This document shows positions 28,059-35,956 of a stretch of DNA of 47,329 bases, in pieces. Source of the stretch: DASWHF01 sp036393295 (GTDB taxonomy: Bacteria > Pseudomonadota > Gammaproteobacteria > Acidiferrobacterales > UBA6901); the NCBI GenBank assembly GCA_036393295.1, contig DASWHF010000047.1:1-47329 (forward strand), written 5' to 3'. A program made the position numbers and the translations under genes. The notes beneath the pieces were generated by a model. That model ran no database searches. It worked only from the letters and a program-made list of their open reading frames with translations, and was not told where the DNA came from. Numbering within the stretch: the stretch's first letter is position 1; the number at the start of each line of letters is the position of its first letter.

Positions 28059-28433
28059 ATGATCGACTACCGCGCCATTCATCACGTCAGCGTCATCGTC
28101 GCCGACACTGACCGCGCGCTCGCCTTTTACCGCGACGTGCTGGGCCTGCGCGTCGATCCGGGGCGCCCCGATCTCGGCTATCCCGGCGCCTGGCTCGACG
28201 TCGGCGAACAGCAGATCCACCTGCTGGAGCTGCCCAACCCCGATCCGGTGAGCGACCGGCCCGCGCACGGCGGGCGCGACCGACATGCCGCGCTGTCCAT
28301 CGTCGGCATTGACGCGCTCAAACGGTCCCTGGACCGCGCCGGCGTCCCCTATACGCTCAGCCGATCCGGACGGCGCGCGCTGTTCTGCCGTGACCCGGAC
28401 GGCAACGGGCTGGAATTCCTCGAAGCCGAATGA
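28059..28433 (+). CDS. VOC-family (glyoxalase-like) protein
   Basis: A 124-residue vicinal-oxygen-chelate protein. It has IHHVSVIVADTDRALAFYRD at the start, a middle histidine in DRHAALSIVG and the final metal ligand in DPDGNGLEFLE. One such domain dimerises to form a metal site in glyoxalase I and related lyases. The substrate is not visible. The start codon directly abuts the ppa stop (TGAATG), so it is co-translated with ppa. Confidence 0.88.
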   Translation: MIDYRAIHHVSVIVADTDRALAFYRDVLGLRVDPGRPDLGYPGAWLDVGEQQIHLLELPNPDPVSDRPAHGGRDRHAALSIVGIDALKRSLDRAGVPYTLSRSGRRALFCRDPDGNGLEFLEAE

Positions 28434-28440
28434 CGGCGTT

Positions 28441-28649
28441 TCAGCGCGCGCGGCCGCGCCAGAACCACGCAACGAACAGCACGAGCCAGATCGCGACACA
28501 CCCGGCATAGATCGCCAGCGCCCAGAAGGCGACGCCGGACAGGCGCGGCTGCGGCATGAGATTGGCGTCGATCACCAACTGATGGATGAACACCGCCAGC
28601 GCCACGTGACCGCGCCGAGCGCCAGCATGCGGCCGCGGACGAAGGCCAC
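28441..28649 (-). pseudogene. Small membrane protein gene, apparently frameshifted
   Basis: Two frames together read as one small hydrophobic protein. From a GTG at 28649 the frame gives VAFVRGRMLALGAV and then runs into noise. In the next frame, from a GTG at 28605, the reading is VALAVFIHQLVIDANLMPQ followed by a second helix (WALAIYAGCVAIWLVLFVAW) and the stop at 28441. A single indel near 28606 would join them into about 69 residues with two helices. Alternatively the 54-residue downstream frame (28441-28605) is the whole gene. It follows the DUF3147 gene closely on the same strand. Confidence 0.45.
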
Positions 28650-28666
28650 GGTCGCCGCGCGGCGCC

Positions 28667-29017
28667 CTAGAGTTTCATGCCGAGGCGCTGGAGCACCACG
28701 ACCATCACGGCGTAGGCCGCGGCCGTCACGACCAGCGACAACCCCAGGCTGAGCGTGAAGTCCACGCCGCGCTTGAGCAGCGCAGGCAGGACCAGGAACA
28801 GCGGCAGCGACGCCAGCACCAGCCAGAAGACCCCGGTCGCCAGCGCCGCGACCCGTCCGGCGTCGCGGGTGTCGACATACAGCCAGATCATCGCCAGCAC
28901 CGAGACCAGCGGCACCGAGGCGAGAAACGCGCCGAGCAGCGTGCTGCGCTTGGCGATCTCCGCGACCGCCACGACCAGCAGGGCGGTGATGACGATCTTG
29001 GCGAGGTAGTAGGCCAT
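28667..29017 (-). CDS. DUF3147-family membrane protein
   Basis: A 116-residue protein with four predicted helices. It opens with YYLAKIVITALLVVAVAEIA, then KRSTLLGAFLASVPLVSVLA, MIWLYVDTRD and FWLVLASLPLFLVLPALLKR, which match the DUF3147 pattern. Function is unknown. It lies 9 bases after the DMT-type gene and before the small broken gene, so the three form a minus-strand run of small membrane proteins. Confidence 0.85.
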   Translation of the reverse strand: MAYYLAKIVITALLVVAVAEIAKRSTLLGAFLASVPLVSVLAMIWLYVDTRDAGRVAALATGVFWLVLASLPLFLVLPALLKRGVDFTLSLGLSLVVTAAAYAVMVVVLQRLGMKL

Positions 29018-29026
29018 GGACGCGGT

Positions 29027-29467
29027 TCAATGCGGGTTATTGAAAATGATCAAGCCGACGCCGGCGAACACCAGCGCCGCGCCGAGCAGCACGCTGGCGT
29101 TGACGTGCAGCTCGCGGAACAGGACCCAGGCGAACACCGCCACGAACACCGGATAGGAGATCTCGATGAGGCTGGCGAGCGTGGCGTTCTTGCCGCCGAT
29201 CGAGACGTACAGCAGCACCGTGCCGAGCAGGCTGGTCAGCGCCAGCGACAGCACCGTGAGCTGCGCGCCCGGCGCCAGCGCGCGCAGCGCCGCGTAGTCG
29301 AGCTGCAGCTGGCGGACATACACGACGCTCACCAGCAGGATCGGCAGCGCGGTCAGCAGCAGCACGCTGAACAGCGAGACCTTCTTGAGGGCGTTGTCCA
29401 CCAGCGGGTAGTGTATCCCCCAGACCACGGCCGCGCCGAGCGCGGTGACATACCAGGGAAGTTGCAC
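29027..29467 (-). CDS. EamA/DMT-type small membrane protein
   Basis: A 146-residue protein with about five hydrophobic helices, equal to one EamA repeat of the drug/metabolite transporter superfamily. It includes YVTALGAAVVWGIHYPLVD, LLGTVLLYVSIGGKNATLAS, LIEISYPVFVAVFAWVLFRE and the closing ASVLLGAALVFAGVGLIIF. Half-size members work as dimers. The likely start is a GTG at 29467, because GGAGGA lies six to seven bases upstream; a longer frame to 29566 has no protein-like sequence. Confidence 0.82.
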   Translation of the reverse strand: MQLPWYVTALGAAVVWGIHYPLVDNALKKVSLFSVLLLTALPILLVSVVYVRQLQLDYAALRALAPGAQLTVLSLALTSLLGTVLLYVSIGGKNATLASLIEISYPVFVAVFAWVLFRELHVNASVLLGAALVFAGVGLIIFNNPH

Positions 29468-29575
29468 GCCGTATCCTCCGTCGTTGAGCGATCGCGATGC
29501 GGCCGCCGGCCGGCATGGCGCCGTCGCACGCACGCCTATATTAATGACGGCATGGACCGGGAACAACGGCAGGCG

Positions 29576-29869
29576 TCATACCCGCTCCGCCGGCGGCCCC
29601 TTCGGCCAGTCGCGGAACGGATAGGGTTTGTCCTCGGAGCCGAAGCTCAGGAAGCGCAGGATCTGGTAGATGAAGGCGGTCAGGCCCTCGGCGAAATCCA
29701 GCAGCCGCGGATTCGGCGCGCCCGAGAACAGCGCGATCAGGAATTGAATGATCACGACGGCGAAGAACACGATCTCCGCGACGCTGTAAATGATCGCGAA
29801 CAGCAGCATGTACAGCGCGCGGGTCCAGAGATTGCGCGAGACGAGGTTATCCTTGAGCTGGTCGGACAT
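29576..29869 (-). CDS. DUF4389-family membrane protein
   Basis: A 97-residue protein. After SDQLKDNLVSRNLWTRALYM comes a long hydrophobic hairpin (LLFAIIYSVAEIVFFAVVII followed by QFLIALFSG), then LLDFAEGLTAFIYQILRFLS and EDKPYPFRDWP, the DUF4389 pattern. Function is unknown. The ATG at 29869 has AGGAGAACGCC upstream. It is divergent from a secreted protein gene. Confidence 0.85.
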   Translation of the reverse strand: MSDQLKDNLVSRNLWTRALYMLLFAIIYSVAEIVFFAVVIIQFLIALFSGAPNPRLLDFAEGLTAFIYQILRFLSFGSEDKPYPFRDWPKGPPAERV

Positions 29870-30021
29870 GGCGTTCTCCTGGTTTGGCGGGCGCGCGGCG
29901 TGGATTGACAGCCCCGGATGCCGGGCGTACAACCAATGCACGTCTTGCGGGAGCCGAAATGGGATCTCCGCAATCGCGGACACTCCCAGCGCGACACCGG
30001 CGATACACACAGGAGTTTATC

Positions 30022-30369
30022 ATGAAAGCATTGAGCCTTATTCTCATCGCGGGCGCATTGTGCGCGGCGGGCGCCGCCCGGGCCGGGGTGCTCGAGCCGC
30101 TCAAGGTGACCTTCCAGACCACCGAGTGCAACGGTGACACCGGCATGGCCAGCGTCGACGTCGACCGCATCGAGCGCATCCAGAGCATCGACTGCGACAA
30201 CGGCCGCAAACTCCGCCAGGTGCTGGTCAGGCCGGCCGCCGGGGCCGGCCTCCAGGTCCACTCGGTCACCCCCGAGGCATCCGACGACATCGAGCGCCAG
30301 ATCAAGCAGTACATGGAGACCCGCAGGAAGACCCTGGAAGGCAGCAAGCCGATCCTGATCAATCCCTGA
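30022..30369 (+). CDS. Small secreted protein
   Basis: A 115-residue protein with a signal peptide (MKALSLILIAGALCAAGAARA). The mature part is about 90 residues with two cysteines (TTECNGD and SIDCDNG) that could form a disulfide in the periplasm. I do not recognise a family. AGGAG lies seven bases before the ATG, a strong site. It is followed after 25 bases by the phospholipase D gene and may share its transcript. Confidence 0.75.
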   Translation: MKALSLILIAGALCAAGAARAGVLEPLKVTFQTTECNGDTGMASVDVDRIERIQSIDCDNGRKLRQVLVRPAAGAGLQVHSVTPEASDDIERQIKQYMETRRKTLEGSKPILINP

Positions 30370-30394
30370 CTCCATCGATCCTCCCGCGCGCCTA

Positions 30395-31903
30395 ATGCGA
30401 GTCCGCAGACTTTTCCCGGGCGTCGTCGCATTTTTTGGGCTCTGGCTCGGCCCGGTGGCGTCGGCATGGGTCGCGGCGGATGCGCCCCTCGCCTTCATCG
30501 ACCGTCAGATCGCCGCCCACGCCGGCGAGAGCGGCGCCTACGTGCTCGATCGCGGCGACGAGGCGCTGCTGGCGCGCGCCTGGCTGGCCGATCACGCCCG
30601 CGAATCCATCGAGGTGCAGTACTTCATCTGGAGCACGGACAACGTCGGCGTGCTGGCGACGGCGGCGCTGCTGCGCGCGGCCGAGCGCGGCGTGCGGGTG
30701 CGGGTGATCGTCGACGACCTGCTGATCGACGCGCCCGACAAATCGCTGCTGGCCCTGGCGCTGCATCCGCACATCGAGATACGCATTTACAATCCCAAGC
30801 ACTCGGTCGGCACGCCGCTGCGCAAGCGGTTGTTGAACGTGTTCACGGACTTCCGCGGCGTCAACCAGCGCATGCACAACAAGACCTTCATCGTCGACGG
30901 CCGGCTGGCCGTCACCGGCGGGCGCAACATGGCCGACGAATACTTCGACTACGATCACGAATACAACTTTCGCGACCGCGATGTCCTGCTGCTCGGCGAG
31001 GTGGTGACGCACATGCGCGCGAGCTTCGAGGAGTTCTGGCGGAGCGAGCTGGGCGTCGACGTCGCGGAGCTGTACGACGGCCTCGGTCTGATGCAAAAGC
31101 ACGTCCGCGTCGATGACGACGAGGTGCAGCAGGTCTACCGGGGGCTGCACGACTATGCCAGCGAGCCGGCCAACTTCGCGCCCGAGGTGCAGGCCGCGAT
31201 CGCCGCCATGCCCGAGGGCTTCCCGCGGATCGCGGACCGCGTCGCCTGGGGCCGGATCGAGTTCATCAGCGACGCGCCGGGCAAGAACGCGCGGCGCCTG
31301 GGGCTGGGCGGCGGCGGACGGGCCACCGACGCCCTGGCCGGATTGGTGCGAAGCGCCCGCGAGCGCATCGTGATCCAGTCGCCCTACGTGGTGCTGTCCG
31401 ACAGGGCGAAGGACCTGTTCCGGGAGGCGCTCGCCCGCGGCGTGCGCCTGCGGATCAGCACCAATTCGCTGGCCTCCACCGACAATCTCGCGGCCTTCGG
31501 CGGTTACCGCAATCAGCGCCGCCAATTGCTCAAGATGGGCATCGAGATCCACGAGTACAAGCCCGCCCCGGCGATCCAGCGCGCGCTCATGCACGCGGCG
31601 GCCACCGGACGCACCGACCTGCCGGTGTTCGCGATTCACGCCAAGACCCTGGTGATCGACTCCCGGATCGTCTACATCGGCACGTTCAACCTCGATCCGC
31701 GCTCGGAGAACCTCAACACCGAGATGGGCGTGATCGTCCACGACGCGGCGCTGGCGCGCGAGGTCGAGGCGGCGATCGAGGCCGACATGCACGCGGACAA
31801 CAGCTGGAACGCCGCGCGCGACGATCCGGACCGCGAGGCGTCCGCGCTCAAGCGCGGCAAGGCGCGGTTCTGGCAGTTGATGCCGATCAAGCCGCTGCTG
31901 TGA
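30395..31903 (+). CDS. Phospholipase D-family protein (cardiolipin synthase C-like)
   Basis: A 502-residue protein with two PLD active-site motifs: HNKTFIVDGRLAVTGGRN (near residue 160) and HAKTLVIDSRIVYIGTFNLD (near residue 414). The layout, the EVQYFIWSTDNVG segment near the N terminus and the IKPLL tail fit the ClsC branch, which makes cardiolipin from phosphatidylglycerol and phosphatidylethanolamine. A signal-like hydrophobic segment (FPGVVAFFGLWLGPVASAW) suggests export or membrane anchoring. The ribosome binding site is poor. A phospholipid hydrolase role cannot be excluded. Confidence 0.9.
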   Translation: MRVRRLFPGVVAFFGLWLGPVASAWVAADAPLAFIDRQIAAHAGESGAYVLDRGDEALLARAWLADHARESIEVQYFIWSTDNVGVLATAALLRAAERGVRVRVIVDDLLIDAPDKSLLALALHPHIEIRIYNPKHSVGTPLRKRLLNVFTDFRGVNQRMHNKTFIVDGRLAVTGGRNMADEYFDYDHEYNFRDRDVLLLGEVVTHMRASFEEFWRSELGVDVAELYDGLGLMQKHVRVDDDEVQQVYRGLHDYASEPANFAPEVQAAIAAMPEGFPRIADRVAWGRIEFISDAPGKNARRLGLGGGGRATDALAGLVRSARERIVIQSPYVVLSDRAKDLFREALARGVRLRISTNSLASTDNLAAFGGYRNQRRQLLKMGIEIHEYKPAPAIQRALMHAAATGRTDLPVFAIHAKTLVIDSRIVYIGTFNLDPRSENLNTEMGVIVHDAALAREVEAAIEADMHADNSWNAARDDPDREASALKRGKARFWQLMPIKPLL

Positions 31904-31963
31904 AAGTCCGCCCGGATTGATCCCGCCCGACGCGGCGCGCGCGCGCCGCGGCCGATGCGATTT

Positions 31964-31979
31964 AATGAGAATCGTTTGC
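31964..31979. promoter_or_regulatory. Fur-like half site
   Basis: AATGAGAATCGTTTGC matches the first half of the Fur box; the second half is weak. A similar sequence on the opposite strand lies at 38844-38859. The nearest downstream gene on the plus strand starts at 32122. Confidence 0.25.
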
Positions 31980-32023
31980 GTTCCGTTTCCGTTGCCGCCC
32001 ATCACCTCGTCGCGACACCGGCG

Positions 32024-32065
32024 TTGATATATATCAAGGTTCGACGCCGCGATTGTAGCCATACT
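32024..32065 (+). promoter_or_regulatory. FNR/ANR-dependent class II promoter
   Basis: TTGATATATATCAA (32024-32037) is a perfect match to the FNR/ANR box TTGAT-N4-ATCAA. A -10-like CATACT lies at 32060-32065. A start of transcription near 32072 would put the box centre at about -41.5, the position used by class II FNR promoters. The first gene downstream is the 65-residue protein, then dsrC. Confidence 0.75.
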
Positions 32066-32121
32066 TTCAGCAGACGTCAGGCAATCACAGGTGAGTTTCC
32101 GGAACCGGGAGGTACACAGTC

Positions 32122-32319
32122 ATGAGAGTGAGCACAACTGATCCGATCACCCTGAAAGACGTGGTTCCCGCGGAGGGGCATCCGTTCGTGGTCGAGGGAA
32201 CGGGCGACAACGCGCTGAAGATCTACTTCGAAACCGAGGAAACCAAGCAGGCCTATCTCGGCATCGCGGTCGAGCATCCGGGCGAGGACTTCACCACCAA
32301 CCTCAACAACCCGGTGTAA
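32122..32319 (+). CDS. Small acidic protein upstream of dsrC
   Basis: A 65-residue soluble protein I do not recognise, rich in Glu, Asp and Thr and free of cysteine. It reads MRVSTTDPITLKDVVPAEG, then a middle with ALKIYFETEETKQAYLGIA, and ends FTTNLNNPV. A strong ribosome binding site (GGGAGGT) precedes the ATG. It sits between an FNR-type promoter and dsrC, so it is probably expressed under low oxygen and linked to sulfur metabolism. That link is inference. Confidence 0.72.
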   Translation: MRVSTTDPITLKDVVPAEGHPFVVEGTGDNALKIYFETEETKQAYLGIAVEHPGEDFTTNLNNPV

Positions 32320-32465
32320 AACCTCCGCAGGCGGCCGGCTGTCGTCGAGGCCGGACCGCCTGCGGTCGCTTGGAGGAGGAGCGGGGCAGTTGCTTTGCGT
32401 GGGTCGAGGCGGGTTGATTCCGCCGTGGCCGTTTCATTCCAGTGACGACAGGAGGTACCGCAGCC

Positions 32466-32798
32466 ATGACGATTCAAGTCGCAGAACGCGTGATCGACAC
32501 CGACGAGGAAGGTTTCATCGTCAATCTCAATGACTGGAGCAAGGAACTGGCCGAACAGATGGCCTCCGACGACCATCTGAATCTGACTGCGGAACATTGG
32601 GACGTCATCAATTTCCTGCGCGAGTACTACGAGCAGTACCAGATCGCCCCGCCGATCCGCGCGCTGACCAAGGCGATCGCCAAGAAGCTCGGCGCCGAGA
32701 AGGGCACCAGCAAGTATCTCTACACGTTGTTCCCCTACGGGCCCGCCAAGCAGGCCTGCCGCTACGCCGGACTGCCCAAGCCCACGGGCTGCGTGTAA
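32466..32798 (+). CDS. dsrC: DsrC-type sulfur carrier protein
   Basis: A 110-residue DsrC/TusE-family protein. It has the core LTAEHWDVINFLREYYEQYQ and the C-terminal arm LFPYGPAKQACRYAGLPKP. Both redox cysteines of the arm are present (C98 and C109). TusE has only the last one, so this belongs to the DsrC type that can carry a trisulfide or persulfide between sulfur enzymes. The ATG at 32466 follows AGGAGGT; an in-frame start at 32442 would include that site and is rejected. No dsrAB genes are in the window, so this is a stand-alone copy, possibly under FNR control. Confidence 0.93.
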   Translation: MTIQVAERVIDTDEEGFIVNLNDWSKELAEQMASDDHLNLTAEHWDVINFLREYYEQYQIAPPIRALTKAIAKKLGAEKGTSKYLYTLFPYGPAKQACRYAGLPKPTGCV

Positions 32799-32902
32799 GC
32801 GGTCACCGCGCACCCACCGCGCTGCCCGATCGACCGGGATCGCACTTCCCGGCCCGCGTCCCGGCGGTTTCCGCAAGGCGTCGACCGGCCGCAAGACTGC
32901 CG

Positions 32903-33976
32903 CTATCCCTCGGTGCGGAAGGCCACGACGTGGTCGACATCCAGACGGATGCCGATCTTCTCGCCGATGGCGTGATTGTGGTGGCTTGGCACCAGCGACA
33001 GCGCGCGGCCGCCGGCGGGCAGGCGCAGGGTATAAAGGATATCGGCGCCGCGGAATGCCTTGTGCTCGACCACCGCGAGCAGCGGGCTCGCGTCGTCGTG
33101 AACGATGTCGTCCGGCCGCAGCAGCACGTCGACGCGGCAGCCCTGGCCGCAGCGCGCGCAACCCTCGGGCGCGCACGCCCCGGGGATGGCACCGCGCAGG
33201 ATGCCGAGCTCGATCTCCACGTGCGTGGAATTGAGCACCGTACCGGGCACGAACACGCCCTGGCCGATGAAGTCAGCGATGAAGCGGTTGGCCGGCTGGT
33301 GATAGAGATTGTACGGCGTGTCCCACTGCTCGATCGCGCCGTCGCGCATCACGCCGACGACATCCGCCATCGCGAAGGCCTCCTGCTGGTCGTGGGTGAC
33401 GAGCAGCGCGGTGGTCGCCTCGTGCTTGAGGATGTCGCGCACCTCCAGCGACAGCTTCTCGCGCAGCTCCACGTCCAGGTTGGAGAACGGCTCGTCCATG
33501 AGCAGCAACGCCGGCCGCGGCGCGAGCGCGCGCGCCAGCGCGACGCGCTGTTGCTGGCCGCCGGAGAGCTCGTGCGGGAAGGCCGCGGCATAGTCCTTGA
33601 GCCCGACGGTCTCCAGCAGCTCGGCGACGCGCGCCTCGCGCTCGCGCCTCGGGCGGCCGCCCAGGCCGAAGGCCAGGTTGCGGGCAACGGTCAGGTGCGG
33701 GAACAGGCTGTAGTCCTGAAACACCATGCCGAGCCGGCGCTGCTCCGGCGCCAGGCTGTGGCCGGGGCGGCTCACGACCCGGCCGCGGATCAGGATCTCG
33801 CCGGCCGTCAGCGGCTCGAAGCCGGCGATGGCGCGCAGCGCCGTGGTCTTGCCGCAGCCGGACGGCCCCAGCAGGCAGCCGATCTCGCCGCTCTCGAGCG
33901 CGAAGCTCAAGTCGTTGAGCACGGCGCGCGCGCCGTAGCGGTGGCGGGCGTGGCGGACGATCAGTTCCTGTCCCAT
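32903..33976 (-). CDS. Ferric iron ABC transporter ATP-binding protein (FbpC-like)
   Basis: A 357-residue ATPase of the FbpC/AfuC type with Walker A GPSGCGKTT, signature LSGGQQQRVALARA, Walker B LLLMDEPFSNLD and THDQQEAFAMAD, then a C-terminal regulatory (TOBE-like) region. That region contains four closely spaced cysteines (C268, C273, C276 and C280, pattern C-x4-C-x2-C-x3-C). This looks like a metal or iron-sulfur site and could sense iron status. The ATG at 33976 gives MGQELIVRHA; an in-frame ATG at 34030 is possible but falls in the promoter. It is divergent from the permease gene. Confidence 0.92.
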   Translation of the reverse strand: MGQELIVRHARHRYGARAVLNDLSFALESGEIGCLLGPSGCGKTTALRAIAGFEPLTAGEILIRGRVVSRPGHSLAPEQRRLGMVFQDYSLFPHLTVARNLAFGLGGRPRREREARVAELLETVGLKDYAAAFPHELSGGQQQRVALARALAPRPALLLMDEPFSNLDVELREKLSLEVRDILKHEATTALLVTHDQQEAFAMADVVGVMRDGAIEQWDTPYNLYHQPANRFIADFIGQGVFVPGTVLNSTHVEIELGILRGAIPGACAPEGCARCGQGCRVDVLLRPDDIVHDDASPLLAVVEHKAFRGADILYTLRLPAGGRALSLVPSHHNHAIGEKIGIRLDVDHVVAFRTEG

Positions 33977-34028
33977 AGAAGGCTGCTGGGTGTGGTGGCC
34001 GGGAGTGCGGGCAATAACGCCGGAATTC

Positions 34029-34036
34029 ATTATAAT
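34029..34036. promoter_or_regulatory. Shared -10 of the divergent iron-transport genes
   Basis: ATTATAAT is palindromic and contains TATAAT on both strands. It lies between the ATPase and permease starts, so one AT-rich core could serve both directions. No clear -35 and only a vague resemblance to a Fur site are visible. Confidence 0.35.
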
Positions 34037-34070
34037 TTCGTCTCGCGCACAGCACACGGGGTTTTTCCGC

Positions 34071-35741
34071 ATGTCACGCCTACTCGGCCGGGGTCTGCCC
34101 CCCGGTCTGCTGCACGCCGCGGCGCGACCGTCGTTCTCCGTCCTGACCCTCGTGGCCCTGGTGATCGCCCTGACGATCGCCACCCCGCTGCTCGGCCTGA
34201 TCGCCAACGTCTTCCGCCCCGACGAGCAGGGAGTCTGGGCGCACCTGGCCGAGACCGTGCTGACGGACTATGTCGTCAACAGCGTGGCGCTGGCGGCGGG
34301 CGCCGGCCTCGGCGCGATGCTGCTCGGCACCGGCGCGGCCTGGCTGGTGAGCATGCACCGCTTTCCCGGCAGCCGGCCGCTGGAGTGGCTGTTGCTGCTG
34401 CCGCTCGCCATGCCGACCTATGTCATCGCCTACGCCTACACGGATCTGCTGCAGTACGCCGGCCCGGTGCAGACCGCGCTGCGCGCGGCCTTCGGCTGGG
34501 AGCGCGGCGACTACTGGTTTCCCGAGGTGCGCTCGCTGGGCGGGGCGATCGTCGTGTTCAGCCTGGTGTTCTATCCCTATGTGTACATCCTGGCGCGCGC
34601 CGCCTTCCTGGAGCGGGCCGCCGGCATGGTCGAGGCGGCGCGCAGCCTCGGGCTCGGGCCGGCGGCCGCGTTCGCGCGCGTGGCGCTGCCGCTGGCGCGC
34701 CCGGCGCTGGTCGGCGGCACGGCGCTGGTCGTCATGGAGACGCTCGCCGAGTTCGGCGCGGTGGCCTACTTCGGCGTGCCGACCTTCACCACCGGCATCT
34801 ACCGCGCCTGGTACGCCTTCGGCGACCCGGTCGCGGCCGCGCAGCTGGCCGCGGCGCTGCTCGGCATCGTGCTGCTGGCGCTGACGCTGGAACGCATGAG
34901 CCGCGGCCGCGCGCGCTTCCATGACAGCGGCGCGCGGCGCGCCGAGCCGGCACCGTTGCACGGCGCGCGCGGCGCGCTCGCCGGCTTCGCCTGCCTGCTG
35001 CCGCTGGCCGGCGGCTTCCTGATCCCCGCCGGGCTGCTGCTCGACATGGCCTGGACCGCGGGCGACGCGCAGCTCGGCGCCAAGTACCTGCGGCTGGCGG
35101 GCAACAGTCTCACGCTCGCGTTGCTGGCGAGCTTCCTGACGGTGGCGCTGGCGCTGCTGCTGGCCTATGCCGCGCGGCTGCATCCGGGCTGGCTGACGCG
35201 CGGCGCCAACCGCGTCGCCTCGCTGGGTTACGCCACGCCGGGCACGGTGATCGCGGTCGCCGTGCTGATTCCGCTGTCCGCCGTCGACAATGCGCTCGAT
35301 GCCTGGATGCGCGCGCGCTTCGGCGTCTCCACCGGCCTGCTGCTCACCGGCGGCATCGCCGCGCTGCTCTACGCCTACGTGGTGCGCTTCCTGTCGGTGG
35401 CGCTGCAGGGCGTCGAGTCGAGCCTGGCGCGCATCCGCCCGGGCATGGACGAGGCGGCGCGCAGCCTCGGCGCCGGGCGCCGCGGACTGCTGCTGCGCGT
35501 GCACGTGCCGATGCTGCGCGGGGGTCTCGCGGCCGCGGCGCTGCTGGTGTTCGTGGACGTGATGAAGGAGCTGCCGGCGACCATCGTCATGCGGCCGTTC
35601 AACTTCGACACGCTCGCCACCCAGGTCTTCGTGCTGGCCGCCGACGAGCGCCTGGCCGAGGCCGCCACACCGTCGCTCGCCATCGTGGCGGTCGGGCTCA
35701 TTCCGGTGGTGCTGCTGGCGCGCACCTTGCGACGACGGTGA
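34071..35741 (+). CDS. Ferric iron ABC transporter permease (FbpB-like)
   Basis: A 556-residue permease with two tandem binding-protein-dependent transport domains and about twelve helices. Each half carries an EAA-type loop: GMVEAARSLGLGPAAAFARV and GMDEAARSLGAGRRGLLLRV. This double permease is the FbpB/SfuB/FutB type. A PLAMPTYVIAYAYTD block near residues 115-130 is also typical. The ATG at 34071 fits the first helix. It is divergent from the ATPase and convergent with the binding protein; a repeat array lies between the permease and the binding-protein gene. Confidence 0.93.
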   Translation: MSRLLGRGLPPGLLHAAARPSFSVLTLVALVIALTIATPLLGLIANVFRPDEQGVWAHLAETVLTDYVVNSVALAAGAGLGAMLLGTGAAWLVSMHRFPGSRPLEWLLLLPLAMPTYVIAYAYTDLLQYAGPVQTALRAAFGWERGDYWFPEVRSLGGAIVVFSLVFYPYVYILARAAFLERAAGMVEAARSLGLGPAAAFARVALPLARPALVGGTALVVMETLAEFGAVAYFGVPTFTTGIYRAWYAFGDPVAAAQLAAALLGIVLLALTLERMSRGRARFHDSGARRAEPAPLHGARGALAGFACLLPLAGGFLIPAGLLLDMAWTAGDAQLGAKYLRLAGNSLTLALLASFLTVALALLLAYAARLHPGWLTRGANRVASLGYATPGTVIAVAVLIPLSAVDNALDAWMRARFGVSTGLLLTGGIAALLYAYVVRFLSVALQGVESSLARIRPGMDEAARSLGAGRRGLLLRVHVPMLRGGLAAAALLVFVDVMKELPATIVMRPFNFDTLATQVFVLAADERLAEAATPSLAIVAVGLIPVVLLARTLRRR

Positions 35742-35786
35742 GAGTTGGCTGAGGGAGATAACACACCTCGCCCACTACGGGGTTCC

Positions 35787-35937
35787 TTCTCCCTCCGGGA
35801 GAATGACAGGATGAGGGCGGTTTTGTCGGAGCCGGCGGCCCTCACCCCATCCCTCTCCCAGAGGGAGAGGGGGAGTCGGAAGATGTCTTCTCGTACTGCT
35901 TGCCATCACCCCTGCCCCTCTCCCGGAGGGAGAGGGG
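35787..35937. repeat. Array of three CTCCC/GGGAG hairpins, about 65-base period
   Basis: Three perfect hairpins with three-base loops: TTCTCCC-TCC-GGGAGAA (35787-35803), CCCTCTCCC-AGA-GGGAGAGGG (35851-35871) and CCCCTCTCCC-GGA-GGGAGAGGGG (35915-35937). Loop centres are 66 and 65 bases apart. They fill the gap between the convergent permease and binding-protein genes and match the element inside ygiQ. They may act as a two-way terminator. Confidence 0.85.
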
Positions 35938-35956
35938 TTTGCGCGGCGGTACCACG

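Noticed and set aside
30392..32062. Open frame of 556 codons opposite the ClsC-like gene
   Set aside because: It covers exactly the antisense of the PLD gene plus the FNR promoter, and has no recognisable domains.
32442..32798. Longer dsrC start at 32442
   Set aside because: The extra codons contain the AGGAGGT ribosome binding site of the ATG at 32466.
32466..32798. Calling this gene tusE
   Set aside because: Both C-terminal arm cysteines are present, and TusE keeps only the last one.
35787..35937. Regularly spaced repeats read as a CRISPR array
   Set aside because: Only three units, each itself a perfect palindrome with varying arms, and no cas genes; the family also occurs inside ygiQ.
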